DNA of 14,998 nucleotides from JBOGWP01 sp050693875 (GCA_050693875.1 JBOGWP010000056.1:1-14998); one strand, 5' to 3'. Positions 6,821 to 13,572 are shown, counted from the stretch's first letter. The notes: generated by a model from the letters alone, not told the origin. Program-made: numbers and translations.

Positions 6821-8256
6821 CCGCAGCGTCGTTCCGCAGGAGCGCTCGCCTGCCCGGCTGCGCCCTCGCGCTCGTCATGGTCTTCACCGCATGCACGTCG
6901 GGCGGGTCCGGCGGGACGGCGGCGGGAGGCGACCCGGGAGCGGGAGGGTGGAAGACCTGGGTTCTCTCGTCGGGCCGGCAGATCAAGGTGCCCCCGCCGC
7001 CGTCCGGGCAGAAGGCGTCGGCCGACGCCGCAGAGGTTCGCCGCCTCGCTGCCGAACCTACCGATGAGGCGACCAAGCAGATCGAGCACTGGGATCAGGA
7101 GCCGGCCGGCAAGCCCTGGCACGAGCTCAACCTCGAGCTCGTCGCCGCGAGCGTGAAGGATCCGCCGCTGGCCTCGCGGGGCTACGCCCTGATGGATGTG
7201 GCGCTTTACGACACGGTGGTCGCGACCTGGCACTGGAAGTACGAGTACAAGCGCACGCCCCCGGACGGCGCCCCGAAGAACGGCGACCTCCCCTACTCGT
7301 ATCCCTCCGAGCACGCCGCGCTCGCAGGCGCCGCCTCCCGGATCCTCGCCTACCTGTTCCCCGACCGCCCGGGCCCACGCCTCGAGCAGATGGCCGAGGA
7401 GGCGGCGGCGTCGCGGGTACGCGCCGGGGCGAACTTCCCAAGCGACGTGCAGGCTGGTCTCGAGCTCGGGCGGCAGGTGGCCGCGAAGGTGATCGAGCGG
7501 GCGAAGCTCGACGGCTCGGACCGGGCCTGGGACGGGAAGCGGCCGCCCGGCATCGGCCGTGGTCCCGAGTTCTGGGAGCCCCCCCCGCAGAAAGTGACCC
7601 CCCCGACCTCGCCGCTGGCCGGCACATGGAAGACCTGGGTGCTCACCTCCGGAGCCCAGTTCCGCTCCGCACCGCCGCCCGCGTTCGGCTCGCCCGAGCA
7701 CCGCCGGCAGGTCGACGCGGTGATCAGCACGAAGCAGCAGCTCACCGAAGACCAGAAGCGCATTGCGAGGTTCTGGGCGGGCGGACTGGGCACCCCCCTG
7801 CCCCCGGGCCAGTGGCACCAGATCGCCCTGATCTACATCGGCCGCGCCCGGCTGAACCTCCCCCGGGCGGCGCGCGCGATGGCGCTCGTGGGGGTTGCCC
7901 TCGCCGATGCCGGCGTGGCGGTCTGGGACACCAAGTTCACCTACTGGAGCGCCCGGCCAGAGAGCGCCATCCGCGACCTGGGGATCGACCCGTCGTGGAC
8001 GCCCTTGATCCCCTCGCCGAGCTTCCCCTCCTACCAATCGGGGCACTCCGGATACTCCGGGGCCACCTCCGAGGTGCTCGCCCATCTGTTCCCGGACCAG
8101 GCGAAGGTCTTCCGAGCGAAAGCCGAGGAGGCGGCGGAGTCGCGCCTCTACGGCGGCATCCACTACCCGATCGACAACGAGGTCGGGCTTCGGTTGGGAC
8201 GCCAGATCGGCCGCCTGGTGGTCGCCCGTGCGAAGGCCGACGGAGCCGAGCTCTGA
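6817..8256 (+). CDS. Lipoprotein with two tandem PAP2/vanadium-haloperoxidase-like domains, first one degenerate
   Basis: This 479-residue exported protein starts at GTG 6817, four bases inside the previous gene (GTGA). The frame is open further upstream, but that part lies inside the DM13 gene. The signal ends VFTAC with probable lipid Cys26. Two related halves follow, each opening with WKTWVLSSG or WKTWVLTSG (45-53 and 271-279). The second half carries the full PAP2 signature: K373-x6-R380-P381, SGH at 408-410, and S442-R443-x5-H449-x3-D453. The first half has the same framework with key residues changed: K141 but no Arg before the Pro, PSEH at 163-166, and SR-x5-N206-x3-D210, where the nucleophilic His is Asn. 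The family includes acid phosphatases and vanadium haloperoxidases. Only the second half looks catalytic; which activity it has cannot be decided from the sequence. Confidence 0.88.
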   Translation: MTAASFRRSARLPGCALALVMVFTACTSGGSGGTAAGGDPGAGGWKTWVLSSGRQIKVPPPPSGQKASADAAEVRRLAAEPTDEATKQIEHWDQEPAGKPWHELNLELVAASVKDPPLASRGYALMDVALYDTVVATWHWKYEYKRTPPDGAPKNGDLPYSYPSEHAALAGAASRILAYLFPDRPGPRLEQMAEEAAASRVRAGANFPSDVQAGLELGRQVAAKVIERAKLDGSDRAWDGKRPPGIGRGPEFWEPPPQKVTPPTSPLAGTWKTWVLTSGAQFRSAPPPAFGSPEHRRQVDAVISTKQQLTEDQKRIARFWAGGLGTPLPPGQWHQIALIYIGRARLNLPRAARAMALVGVALADAGVAVWDTKFTYWSARPESAIRDLGIDPSWTPLIPSPSFPSYQSGHSGYSGATSEVLAHLFPDQAKVFRAKAEEAAESRLYGGIHYPIDNEVGLRLGRQIGRLVVARAKADGAEL

Positions 8257-8327
8257 ACGAGTCCCGCTCCCGTTCCGGCCGCGGCGTGAGGCGGCGGCCC
8301 TCGGATGCGGGCCGCGGCGGATCGCGG

Positions 8328-8357
8328 TTGACCGAGGGAGATGACGTCCCCAACAAT
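8328..8357 (+). promoter_or_regulatory. Candidate promoter of the PadR-type gene, leaderless arrangement
   Basis: TTGACC (8328-8333, five of six) and AACAAT (8352-8357, four of six) are 18 bases apart. The expected start site is about 7 bases after the -10 box, which falls on the ATG at 8364. No Shine-Dalgarno sequence is suitably placed before that ATG. The layout mirrors the stronger promoter at 5956-5983, but the -10 box is weak. Confidence 0.4.
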
Positions 8358-8363
8358 GGACCG

Positions 8364-8717
8364 ATGCGGCGGCGGCGCGGCCTGTTGCTCCCCCTCGAGG
8401 AATCTATCCTCGAGGCCGGCCTCGAGCTTCGTCGCGGGGGCATCGACGAGTTTCACGGCTTTGCCGTCGCGAAGCAGATCCGTGATGCGGGCCCGGCCCG
8501 GCAGCTCACCGCCCACGGCACCCTCTACAAGGCCCTGGAGCGGATGGAGCGCGCCGAGCTGCTCGCCAGCCGGTGGGAGGATCCGGCCGCGGCCGCGGAG
8601 GAGCGGCGGCCCCGGCGCCGTCTCTACCAGGTGACGGGCCTCGGCGCCACGGTGCTTGCGCAGGCCCGGATCGATCGCCGCGGCGCGGCTCCGGTCGAGC
8701 GCCTGGCCCCCTCCTGA
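8364..8717 (+). CDS. PadR-family transcriptional regulator
   Basis: This 117-residue cytosolic protein has the winged helix-turn-helix layout of small PadR regulators. LEESILEAGLEL (11-22) forms the first helix. HGFAVAKQIRDAG (31-43) and the recognition region LTAHGTLYKALERMERAELL (48-67) follow, then a basic wing RRPRRRLYQVTGLG (81-94) that leads into the C-terminal helix. PadR proteins usually repress a neighbouring gene and often respond to a small molecule or to envelope stress. The best start is ATG 8364, which sits where a leaderless transcript from the promoter just upstream would begin. A GTG- or TTG-started extension is possible but lacks support. It ends 12 bases before the membrane propeller gene, so the two probably form an operon, with the propeller protein as a likely target. 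Confidence 0.85.
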   Translation: MRRRRGLLLPLEESILEAGLELRRGGIDEFHGFAVAKQIRDAGPARQLTAHGTLYKALERMERAELLASRWEDPAAAAEERRPRRRLYQVTGLGATVLAQARIDRRGAAPVERLAPS

Positions 8718-8729
8718 GCCTTCACTTCC

Positions 8730-10514
8730 ATGCTGGCCCTCGTCGTCGGCGTCGCGCTCGGCTGGGTGCGTCTCTACACCCGCGGCCTTGCGGAGGAGAC
8801 GCGAGACCGCCGCATCACCGAGCTGGCCTCCGATCTCTGGGAGCACGAGCGCGATGCCGGTGACCACGACGCAACGGACGCCTCCCGTGCGCTCGCCATC
8901 GTCGGCCGGACCCTCCGAGGCATACCCGCCGATCTCTCGTGGCGCCTCGAGCGCCGGACCGGATTGCTGTCCCGGCGGTGGCCCGCCCATCCACTGCTTC
9001 GCCCGCAGGCGGTGCTGGCCCTGCTCGGCGCGGCACTTGCCGCGGCCTCGGTAGCCGGCGCAGCCCGGCTGGTGCTGTCCGATCGGCGGATCGTCGTCGG
9101 GGCCAATACCCTGGTGGGCCGCGGCGGCAGCACCGTGGACGCGACCAACTCCCCGACGGTTGCCGTCAACCCCTCGAACCCGTCCAACCTAGTCATCACC
9201 CGGCGCATCGACCGGCCCGGCTATGGCGCTGCCCTCGACTGGAGCTTCGACGGCGGCCGGTCCTGGGGGTCGACCTCTCTGCCGCTTCCGGAGACCGTCC
9301 CGGCCTGCGCCGCTCCCCTTCGCCGAGCGGCCGCCTGCCCCTACGCTCCCGAGGCCGCCTTCGCCCGGGACGGCACCCTGTACGTCTCCTTCCTCCACCT
9401 GGCTCGCCGGGGCAACCGGCCGGAGGGACTCTGGCTCGCCCGCTCGACCGACGGCGGGCGAACGCTCTCCCGACCGGTCCGCGTCGCGGCGGGGGTCCTC
9501 CTACAGCCAAGGCTGGCCGTCGGCCGGGACGGGACGGTGATCGTCACCTTCATGCAGCCGAAGGAGGTGGCTCTGTTCCGCGTCGACCTGCCCACGGCGA
9601 TCTTCGCAGTGCGGTCGACCGACGGCGGTCGGACCTTCTCCGCTCCCGTGCGCGTGAGCGACTCGCAGCGGATCCGCGTCGGCGCGGCGACGCCCGTCGT
9701 GGAGGAGTCGGGAACCCTGGTCGTGCTCTACGAGGACTTCCGCGACGACGTCCGCGACTACGGCAACCTCGAAGGTCCCGCCTGGGAGGGGAACTTCGCC
9801 CTCGTCGTGAGCGGCTCGACCGACGGCGGCCGGACCTTCTCACGCGGGATCGAGGTCGAGCCGCAGGTCGTGCCCGCCCGCCGCTTCCTCGTGTTCCTCC
9901 CCGAATTCCCCTCGCTTGCCTCGGGTCCCGACGGCACCGCCTACGCAGCGTGGGCAGATGCCCGCTACGGGGATGAGGACGTTTTCCTCCGGCGCTCGAC
10001 CGACGGCGGGGTCACCTGGGGCGGCGTGACGCGCGTCAACGACAACCCCATGCGAGACGGGACCTCGCAATACCTTCCAAACGTATCGATGGCGCCCAGC
10101 GGCCGGGTCGACCTGCTCTTCCTCGACCGCCGGCGCGATCCCTCGAACGTCATGACCGACGCCGAGCTTGCCGTCTCGTACGACCGCGGCGGGAGCTTCG
10201 AGAACCAGCGTCTCTCCTCGCGCCCCTTCTCCTCGAGCATCGGCCCGGCGGCAGGGCCTCAGTATCTGCCGCCCGATTTCGGGAGCCGCCTCGGCCTCGC
10301 CAGCCTCCCCGGCAAGGCGATCGCCGCCTGGACCGACACGCGTCGCGGCACGGGGGCCAGCGGCCGACAGGATGTCGTCGTCGCCTCGGTTCAGGTGCCC
10401 AACCCGGCGCAGGCGGTCGGCGGCGGGGTGCTCGTGGCGCTACTCCTGGCTGCCGCCGCCGGTCTGCTCCTCGCGGCTCGCAGGCCGGCCACGGCGCCCA
10501 TGCCCAGCAGCTGA
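8730..10514 (+). CDS. Membrane-anchored six-Asp-box beta-propeller (sialidase/BNR-like) protein
   Basis: This is a 594-residue membrane protein. A short hydrophobic start (1-13) leads into a charged segment WVRLYTRGLAEETRDRRITE to about residue 75. I recall such segments in membrane proteins encoded next to PadR genes but cannot name a family. A clear transmembrane helix lies at about 93-116 and another at 563-585. The part between carries six Asp-box (BNR) repeats: SFDGGRSW 172-179, STDGGRTL 239-246, STDGGRTF 296-303, STDGGRTF 363-370, STDGGVTW 423-430 and a weaker SYDRGGSF 483-490. Their number and spacing fit a six-bladed propeller outside the cell. Asp-boxes are structural, so sialidase activity is not implied, and I could not place the arginine triad and Tyr/Glu pair of true sialidases. 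Cysteines at 192 and 203 could form a disulfide. No obvious ribosome-binding site precedes the ATG, suggesting coupling to the PadR gene. Confidence 0.85.
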   Translation: MLALVVGVALGWVRLYTRGLAEETRDRRITELASDLWEHERDAGDHDATDASRALAIVGRTLRGIPADLSWRLERRTGLLSRRWPAHPLLRPQAVLALLGAALAAASVAGAARLVLSDRRIVVGANTLVGRGGSTVDATNSPTVAVNPSNPSNLVITRRIDRPGYGAALDWSFDGGRSWGSTSLPLPETVPACAAPLRRAAACPYAPEAAFARDGTLYVSFLHLARRGNRPEGLWLARSTDGGRTLSRPVRVAAGVLLQPRLAVGRDGTVIVTFMQPKEVALFRVDLPTAIFAVRSTDGGRTFSAPVRVSDSQRIRVGAATPVVEESGTLVVLYEDFRDDVRDYGNLEGPAWEGNFALVVSGSTDGGRTFSRGIEVEPQVVPARRFLVFLPEFPSLASGPDGTAYAAWADARYGDEDVFLRRSTDGGVTWGGVTRVNDNPMRDGTSQYLPNVSMAPSGRVDLLFLDRRRDPSNVMTDAELAVSYDRGGSFENQRLSSRPFSSSIGPAAGPQYLPPDFGSRLGLASLPGKAIAAWTDTRRGTGASGRQDVVVASVQVPNPAQAVGGGVLVALLLAAAAGLLLAARRPATAPMPSS

Positions 10515-10530
10515 CGCGTGTGCGCGCGTC
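10513..10530. terminator. Short hairpin between convergent genes, possible bidirectional terminator
   Basis: GACGCG and CGCGTC form a perfect 6-base stem with a 6-base loop in the 21-base gap between the propeller gene stop (10514) and the histidine kinase stop (10536). There is no T-run on either side, so intrinsic termination is uncertain. Confidence 0.3.
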
Positions 10531-10535
10531 CCGGT

Positions 10536-11780
10536 TCAGGCACTCCGCGAGAGTGGCAACCGTATGGTGAACCGGCACCCCGGCCCCTCGTTGCGGACCA
10601 GGATCTCCCCCCGATGCGCCTCAACGATCCCCCGTGCGATGGCCAGCCCGAGCCCGGCTCCACCATCCGCGCCATGCGTCCGGGCCGACTCGCCGCGGAA
10701 GGCCAGATCGAAGACCCGATCGAGGTCGGACTCGGGGATCCCCCCGCAGGCATCGGCAACCGTGACCACCGCGCGGCCATCCTCGACGCCGGCTTCCACC
10801 CAGACCGCCCGGTCCGACGGTGTGTGCCGGATGGCGTTCTCGAGGAGGTTGCGGAGGACCCGTGCGATCTCCGCTGGCGAGAGCTCGAGCTCGGGAGCGG
10901 GTCCGTTCAGCCTGCCCTCGAGCCGAACGCCCTTGGCTCGCGCCACCGGCGACGCTGCCGCGAGCGCGTCGGAGACGAGGTCCCCGAGCGAGGCGCGCTC
11001 GAGCTGGAGCCGCAGCGCGCCCGAAGAGATCCTGCTGAGCTCGAAGAGGTCGTCGACCAGCGCGGCGAGCCGGTCGGCCTCGCGGCGAAGCGTGCGGTGG
11101 TAGCGGGCCACGTCGTCCGGATCGGTTACCAGGCCGTCCTCGAGGGCTTCGACCATGGCGCGGATGCCGGCCATCGGTGTCCGCAGGTCGTGCGAGACCC
11201 ACGAGACCAGCTCCCGGCGGGACGCCTCCAGGGCGCGCTCGCGCGCCCGAGTCTCCTCCAGCCGCCGAGACATCTCCTCGAGCTCGCGAGCCAGCGCGGC
11301 GAACTCAGCGGCGTCGGCCCGCCCGGCCACGGCGTGCCACTCCCCTTCACCGATGCGCCGCGCCGCGCCCGCGATGGCCCGGCTCGCCTCGCCGACCCGG
11401 TGGCCCAGCCACAGCGCTGCCATGACTCCCACGCTTCCCCCGGCGAAGATCACCACGATCAGAGCCGACAGGTCGTGGCGCGACAGGAACATCGCCTGCG
11501 CGGCGGCAAGCGCCGCCGCCGCGACCGCGGCGAGCGACGTCATCGCCACAACGATCGACTGGGCGACGATGGAGCGGCCTCGCAGCGCCCGAAGGATGGC
11601 TGCGCCGAGCCCGCCGGCGAGGAACGATGCGGCACCCGCGATGGCGGCCAGCTGTACGGCATCGGCCGCAGGCAGCCCCAGAATGGCCGACGCCAGCGCC
11701 GTGGCCAGCACGCCGACGGCCCCCACCGGTCCCAGCCGGCGCCACGCCGTTCCGCCGGAGCGCAGCGAGCCTCCGGTCAC
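10536..11780 (-). CDS. Membrane sensor histidine kinase (HAMP-HisKA-HATPase)
   Basis: This 414-residue kinase starts at GTG 11780, which overlaps the response regulator's TGA (GTGA). Hydrophobic stretches near 18-36, 40-66, 70-98 and 104-126 give about four membrane helices with little room for an extracellular sensor, so it may sense within the membrane. A HAMP-like linker covers about 125-175. The dimerisation/phosphoacceptor H-box is SWVSHDLRTPMAGIRAMVEA, with His197. The ATPase domain has the N-box NLLENAIRHTP (311-321), a G1 box DACGGIP (343-349) where the usual DxGxG becomes DxCGG, an F region around DRVFDLAF, and the G2 box GGAGLGLAIARGIVEAHRG (373-391). I recall the Cys-containing G1 box in other actinobacterial kinases, so it need not be inactivating. 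It autophosphorylates and should pass phosphate to the regulator encoded just upstream. The signal is unknown. Confidence 0.93.
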   Translation of the reverse strand: MTGGSLRSGGTAWRRLGPVGAVGVLATALASAILGLPAADAVQLAAIAGAASFLAGGLGAAILRALRGRSIVAQSIVVAMTSLAAVAAAALAAAQAMFLSRHDLSALIVVIFAGGSVGVMAALWLGHRVGEASRAIAGAARRIGEGEWHAVAGRADAAEFAALARELEEMSRRLEETRARERALEASRRELVSWVSHDLRTPMAGIRAMVEALEDGLVTDPDDVARYHRTLRREADRLAALVDDLFELSRISSGALRLQLERASLGDLVSDALAAASPVARAKGVRLEGRLNGPAPELELSPAEIARVLRNLLENAIRHTPSDRAVWVEAGVEDGRAVVTVADACGGIPESDLDRVFDLAFRGESARTHGADGGAGLGLAIARGIVEAHRGEILVRNEGPGCRFTIRLPLSRSA

Positions 11781-12481
11781 GGGTCGAACCGGTACCCCGA
11801 GCCCCAGACCGTCTGCACGTGGCGCGGGATGGAGGGGTTGTCTTCGATCTTCTCGCGCAGCCGCCGGACGTGCACGGTGACCGTCGAGGTGTCGCCGAAC
11901 GTGTAGCCCCAGACCTGCAGTAGGAGCTCCTCGCGGGTGAACACCGTCCGCGGGTGGCGCATCAGGTGCCAGAGCAGGTCGAACTCGAGCGTGGTGAGCG
12001 GCACGAGCTCGCCGGCGAGACGGACCTCGCGTGCGTTCGCGTCGAGCTCGAGCTGGCCGGCAACCAGCGCGCCCGAGCGGTCGCCGTGTCCCTCGCCGGG
12101 GGCCGCCCGTGCGCGCCGGAGCACGGACTTGACGCGCAAGGTGAGCTCGCGAGGAGAGAAGGGTTTGGCGACGTAGTCGTCCGCGCCGAGCTCGAGACCG
12201 GCCACGCGGTCGTTCTCCTCCCCTCGAGCGGTCAGCATGATGATCGGGATGGGCCCCCTGCGGCGCAGGCGCCGGCACACCTCCAACCCGTCGAGGCCGG
12301 GAAGCATCAGGTCGAGGACGACGAGATCCGGCCACCGCTCTTCCGCCTGCTCCAGGGCCGCCCAGCCGTCGCCGACGGCGTCGACCACGAAGCCCTCGCG
12401 CTCCAAGTACCTCCGCATCACCTCGGCAACGGTGTCGTCGTCGTCCACGACGAGCACGCGTCCCCCGGCCACCTCGTTCAC
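11777..12481 (-). CDS. OmpR/PhoB-family response regulator
   Basis: This 234-residue DNA-binding regulator is the partner of the overlapping histidine kinase. The receiver domain opens RVLVVDDDDTVAEVMRRYLE, with the acidic pocket at D13-D15, the phosphoacceptor Asp57 in VVLDLMLPGLDG, the Thr84 switch in IMLTARGEENDR, and Lys106 in VAKPFSPREL. The C-terminal winged helix, about 135-234, has LTTLEFDLLWHLMRHPRTVFTREELLLQVWG and VTVHVRRLREKIEDNP, ending VQTVWGSGYRF. I prefer GTG 12481, which leaves the receiver fold at the N-terminus and gives the usual family length. The frame stays open to GTG 12595, adding 38 residues with no recognisable fold; that start overlaps a tiny ORF by GTGA. Neither start has a clear ribosome-binding site. 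The preceding HTH gene is 144 bases upstream of the chosen start, so this pair may have its own promoter there. Confidence 0.93.
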   Translation of the reverse strand: MNEVAGGRVLVVDDDDTVAEVMRRYLEREGFVVDAVGDGWAALEQAEERWPDLVVLDLMLPGLDGLEVCRRLRRRGPIPIIMLTARGEENDRVAGLELGADDYVAKPFSPRELTLRVKSVLRRARAAPGEGHGDRSGALVAGQLELDANAREVRLAGELVPLTTLEFDLLWHLMRHPRTVFTREELLLQVWGYTFGDTSTVTVHVRRLREKIEDNPSIPRHVQTVWGSGYRFDP

Positions 12482-12600
12482 GGCGCGGGGATGGCCGGGC
12501 AGACGGGCCGTATCGAGCCCGGGCCGGAACTGCTCGCAGACGGAGTGGCCATCGCGTTCGATGGTACGCGCCCGGACAACATCCGGGAACGTCACGCCCC

Positions 12601-12614
12601 GGGGTTCATCGAAC
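12601..12614. promoter_or_regulatory. Inverted repeat GGTTC-ATC-GAACC upstream of the two-component genes
   Basis: A perfect 5-base inverted repeat with a 3-base centre lies between the small HTH gene and the response regulator, overlapping the ATG of a 5-codon mini-ORF. It could be an operator or small RNA hairpin. No second copy was found in this gap, and a 5-base arm can occur by chance. Confidence 0.25.
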
Positions 12615-12625
12615 CGTAAGGGGGG

Positions 12626-12856
12626 CTACTGCTCCGGCGCCGAACCCACGCTCGCGGAATCGACGGGCGATTCCTTCCGCAACCGCTGCGACAGACGCTC
12701 GATCGTCTCCGGCGGGAACCGGTAATGGCCCCCGATCGTGAGCAGGTACGGCAGCTTCTGCTCCCGCACCCACCGAAGAATGGTGACGGGCGACACCTTC
12801 AGGAGGCGTGCGACCTGCGATGTCCTGAGATACCGATCCGTCATGACCTCCGGCAA
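12626..12856 (-). CDS. Small BldC/excisionase-like helix-turn-helix protein
   Basis: This 76-residue protein is essentially one MerR-like helix-turn-helix domain of the HTH_17/excisionase type. YLRTSQVARLLKVSPVTILR (9-28) gives helices 1 and 2, and WVREQKLPYLLTIGGHYRFP (29-48) the wing and GGH-Y-R-F signature. The tail (59-76) is variable. Actinobacterial BldC is built the same way and binds DNA cooperatively; other relatives are phage excisionases. With no integrase nearby, a transcriptional role is more likely. Two starts compete. TTG 12856 has AAAGGGG 7 bases upstream, while ATG 12844 lies too close to GGAGG but overlaps a 19-codon ORF by ATGA. The domain is clearly related to the C-terminal half of the STAS fusion protein encoded next door (shared VARLL, SP-TI, RWVRE, FP), suggesting duplication. 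Confidence 0.85.
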   Translation of the reverse strand: MPEVMTDRYLRTSQVARLLKVSPVTILRWVREQKLPYLLTIGGHYRFPPETIERLSQRLRKESPVDSASVGSAPEQ

Positions 12857-12900
12857 TCTCGGGCCCCTTTACGAGCCGCAGCCAGTCTTTCGTCACTCAT
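12841..12900 (-). CDS. Possible 19-residue coupling ORF between two HTH genes
   Basis: The minus-strand ATG at 12900 lies 8 bases after the stop of the STAS-HTH gene, preceded by GAGGG with 5 bases of spacing. It encodes MSDERLAAARKGARDCRRS, a short basic peptide, and its TGA overlaps the ATG at 12844 of the small HTH gene (ATGA). It may be a translational-coupling leader rather than a functional peptide, or it may be chance. I do not recognise the peptide. Confidence 0.25.
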   Translation of the reverse strand: MSDERLAAARKGARDCRRS

Positions 12901-12908
12901 CCTAACCC

Positions 12909-13511
12909 TCAGGCTCGCTTGCCCGCGTCGCATCCCCCGAACCTATGGGCGAGGTCGCGCACGAAGCTCTCGGGAAAGATCTCCTGGCCGGTCAGGGTTC
13001 GGGCGCCGGGCATCTTCCCCTCGCGTACCCACCGCTTGATCGTCCGTGGCGAGATGCCGAGCAGACGGGCCACCTCGGGAAGCAGAAGACCCTGCTGCGC
13101 CCGGGCCGGCGCACCGTTCCCGGCCGCCGCCTGTTCCGGCGCCGCCGCGCTCGCCTCGGCGGGCACCGCCCCCTCGAGGTCGCAGAGGCTCATGAACTCG
13201 AGGCGTTCGTGGAGACCCGCCAGACAGAAGACTCGGTGCACGCGCTCCGGCCCGCGCACGAGGGCGAAGACCCTGCCTGCCTGCCGCGCCCGCCGGTCCG
13301 CGCCGACGATGACGTGGAGCCCGGCCACGTCGATGCAGTGGAGGTCGCTGAGGTCGAGGATGAACATGGGGGGACCGTCGCTCTCCAGCCTCCGAAGCTC
13401 GCCGTCAACCTTGCGGGCCCCTTGCGAGCCGAGGTGTCCGGAAAGGGCGAGGCATCGGACGTCGCCGAAATTGACTTGGAGGATGTCGAGTGCGCCGTCC
13501 ACGACCGTCAC
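12909..13511 (-). CDS. STAS domain fused to an excisionase/BldC-like helix-turn-helix
   Basis: This 200-residue cytosolic protein joins two domains rarely seen together. Residues about 8-108 form a STAS (anti-sigma factor antagonist) fold: LQVNFGDVRCLALSGHLGSQ, FILDLSDLHCIDVAGLHVIV and VHRVFCLAGLHERLEFM. The loop that is usually D-S-S/T-G and carries the phosphorylated serine reads D61-V62-A63-G64, so SpoIIAA-style switching by phosphorylation looks impossible. An Ala-rich linker (112-138) leads to a helix-turn-helix at 141-192 (LLLPEVARLLGISPRTIKRW, then VREGKMPGARTLTGQEIFPE), closely like the small protein encoded downstream. It may couple a protein-protein or ligand signal directly to DNA binding; that is inference. 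GTG 13511 overlaps a 5-codon ORF by GTGA; GTG 13502 (residue 4) has a G-run 8 bases upstream and is an alternative start. Confidence 0.85.
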   Translation of the reverse strand: MTVVDGALDILQVNFGDVRCLALSGHLGSQGARKVDGELRRLESDGPPMFILDLSDLHCIDVAGLHVIVGADRRARQAGRVFALVRGPERVHRVFCLAGLHERLEFMSLCDLEGAVPAEASAAAPEQAAAGNGAPARAQQGLLLPEVARLLGISPRTIKRWVREGKMPGARTLTGQEIFPESFVRDLAHRFGGCDAGKRA

Positions 13512-13530
13512 CCCCCGGGAAGCATGAACT

Positions 13531-13549
13531 CGGCCGGCTCAACCGGCCG
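13531..13549. other. Perfect 7-base hairpin between the LRR and STAS-HTH genes
   Basis: CGGCCGG and CCGGCCG surround a 5-base loop (CTCAA on the plus strand) in the 61-base gap between two same-direction minus-strand genes, 19 bases before the STAS-HTH start. No T-run follows in the direction of transcription. It could attenuate or stabilise the transcript and so set different expression levels for the two genes. Confidence 0.4.
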
Positions 13550-13572
13550 CATGGGCGGCAGAGCCATTCTGG

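Noticed and set aside
7626..8363. Upstream extension of the PadR frame to 363 residues
   Set aside because: It overlaps the PAP2 gene in another frame and has low-complexity composition; the PadR fold starts after ATG 8364.
11781..12335. Upstream extension of the histidine kinase frame to 599 residues
   Set aside because: It runs through the response regulator in another frame; the kinase's membrane domain begins at GTG 11780, which overlaps the regulator's stop.
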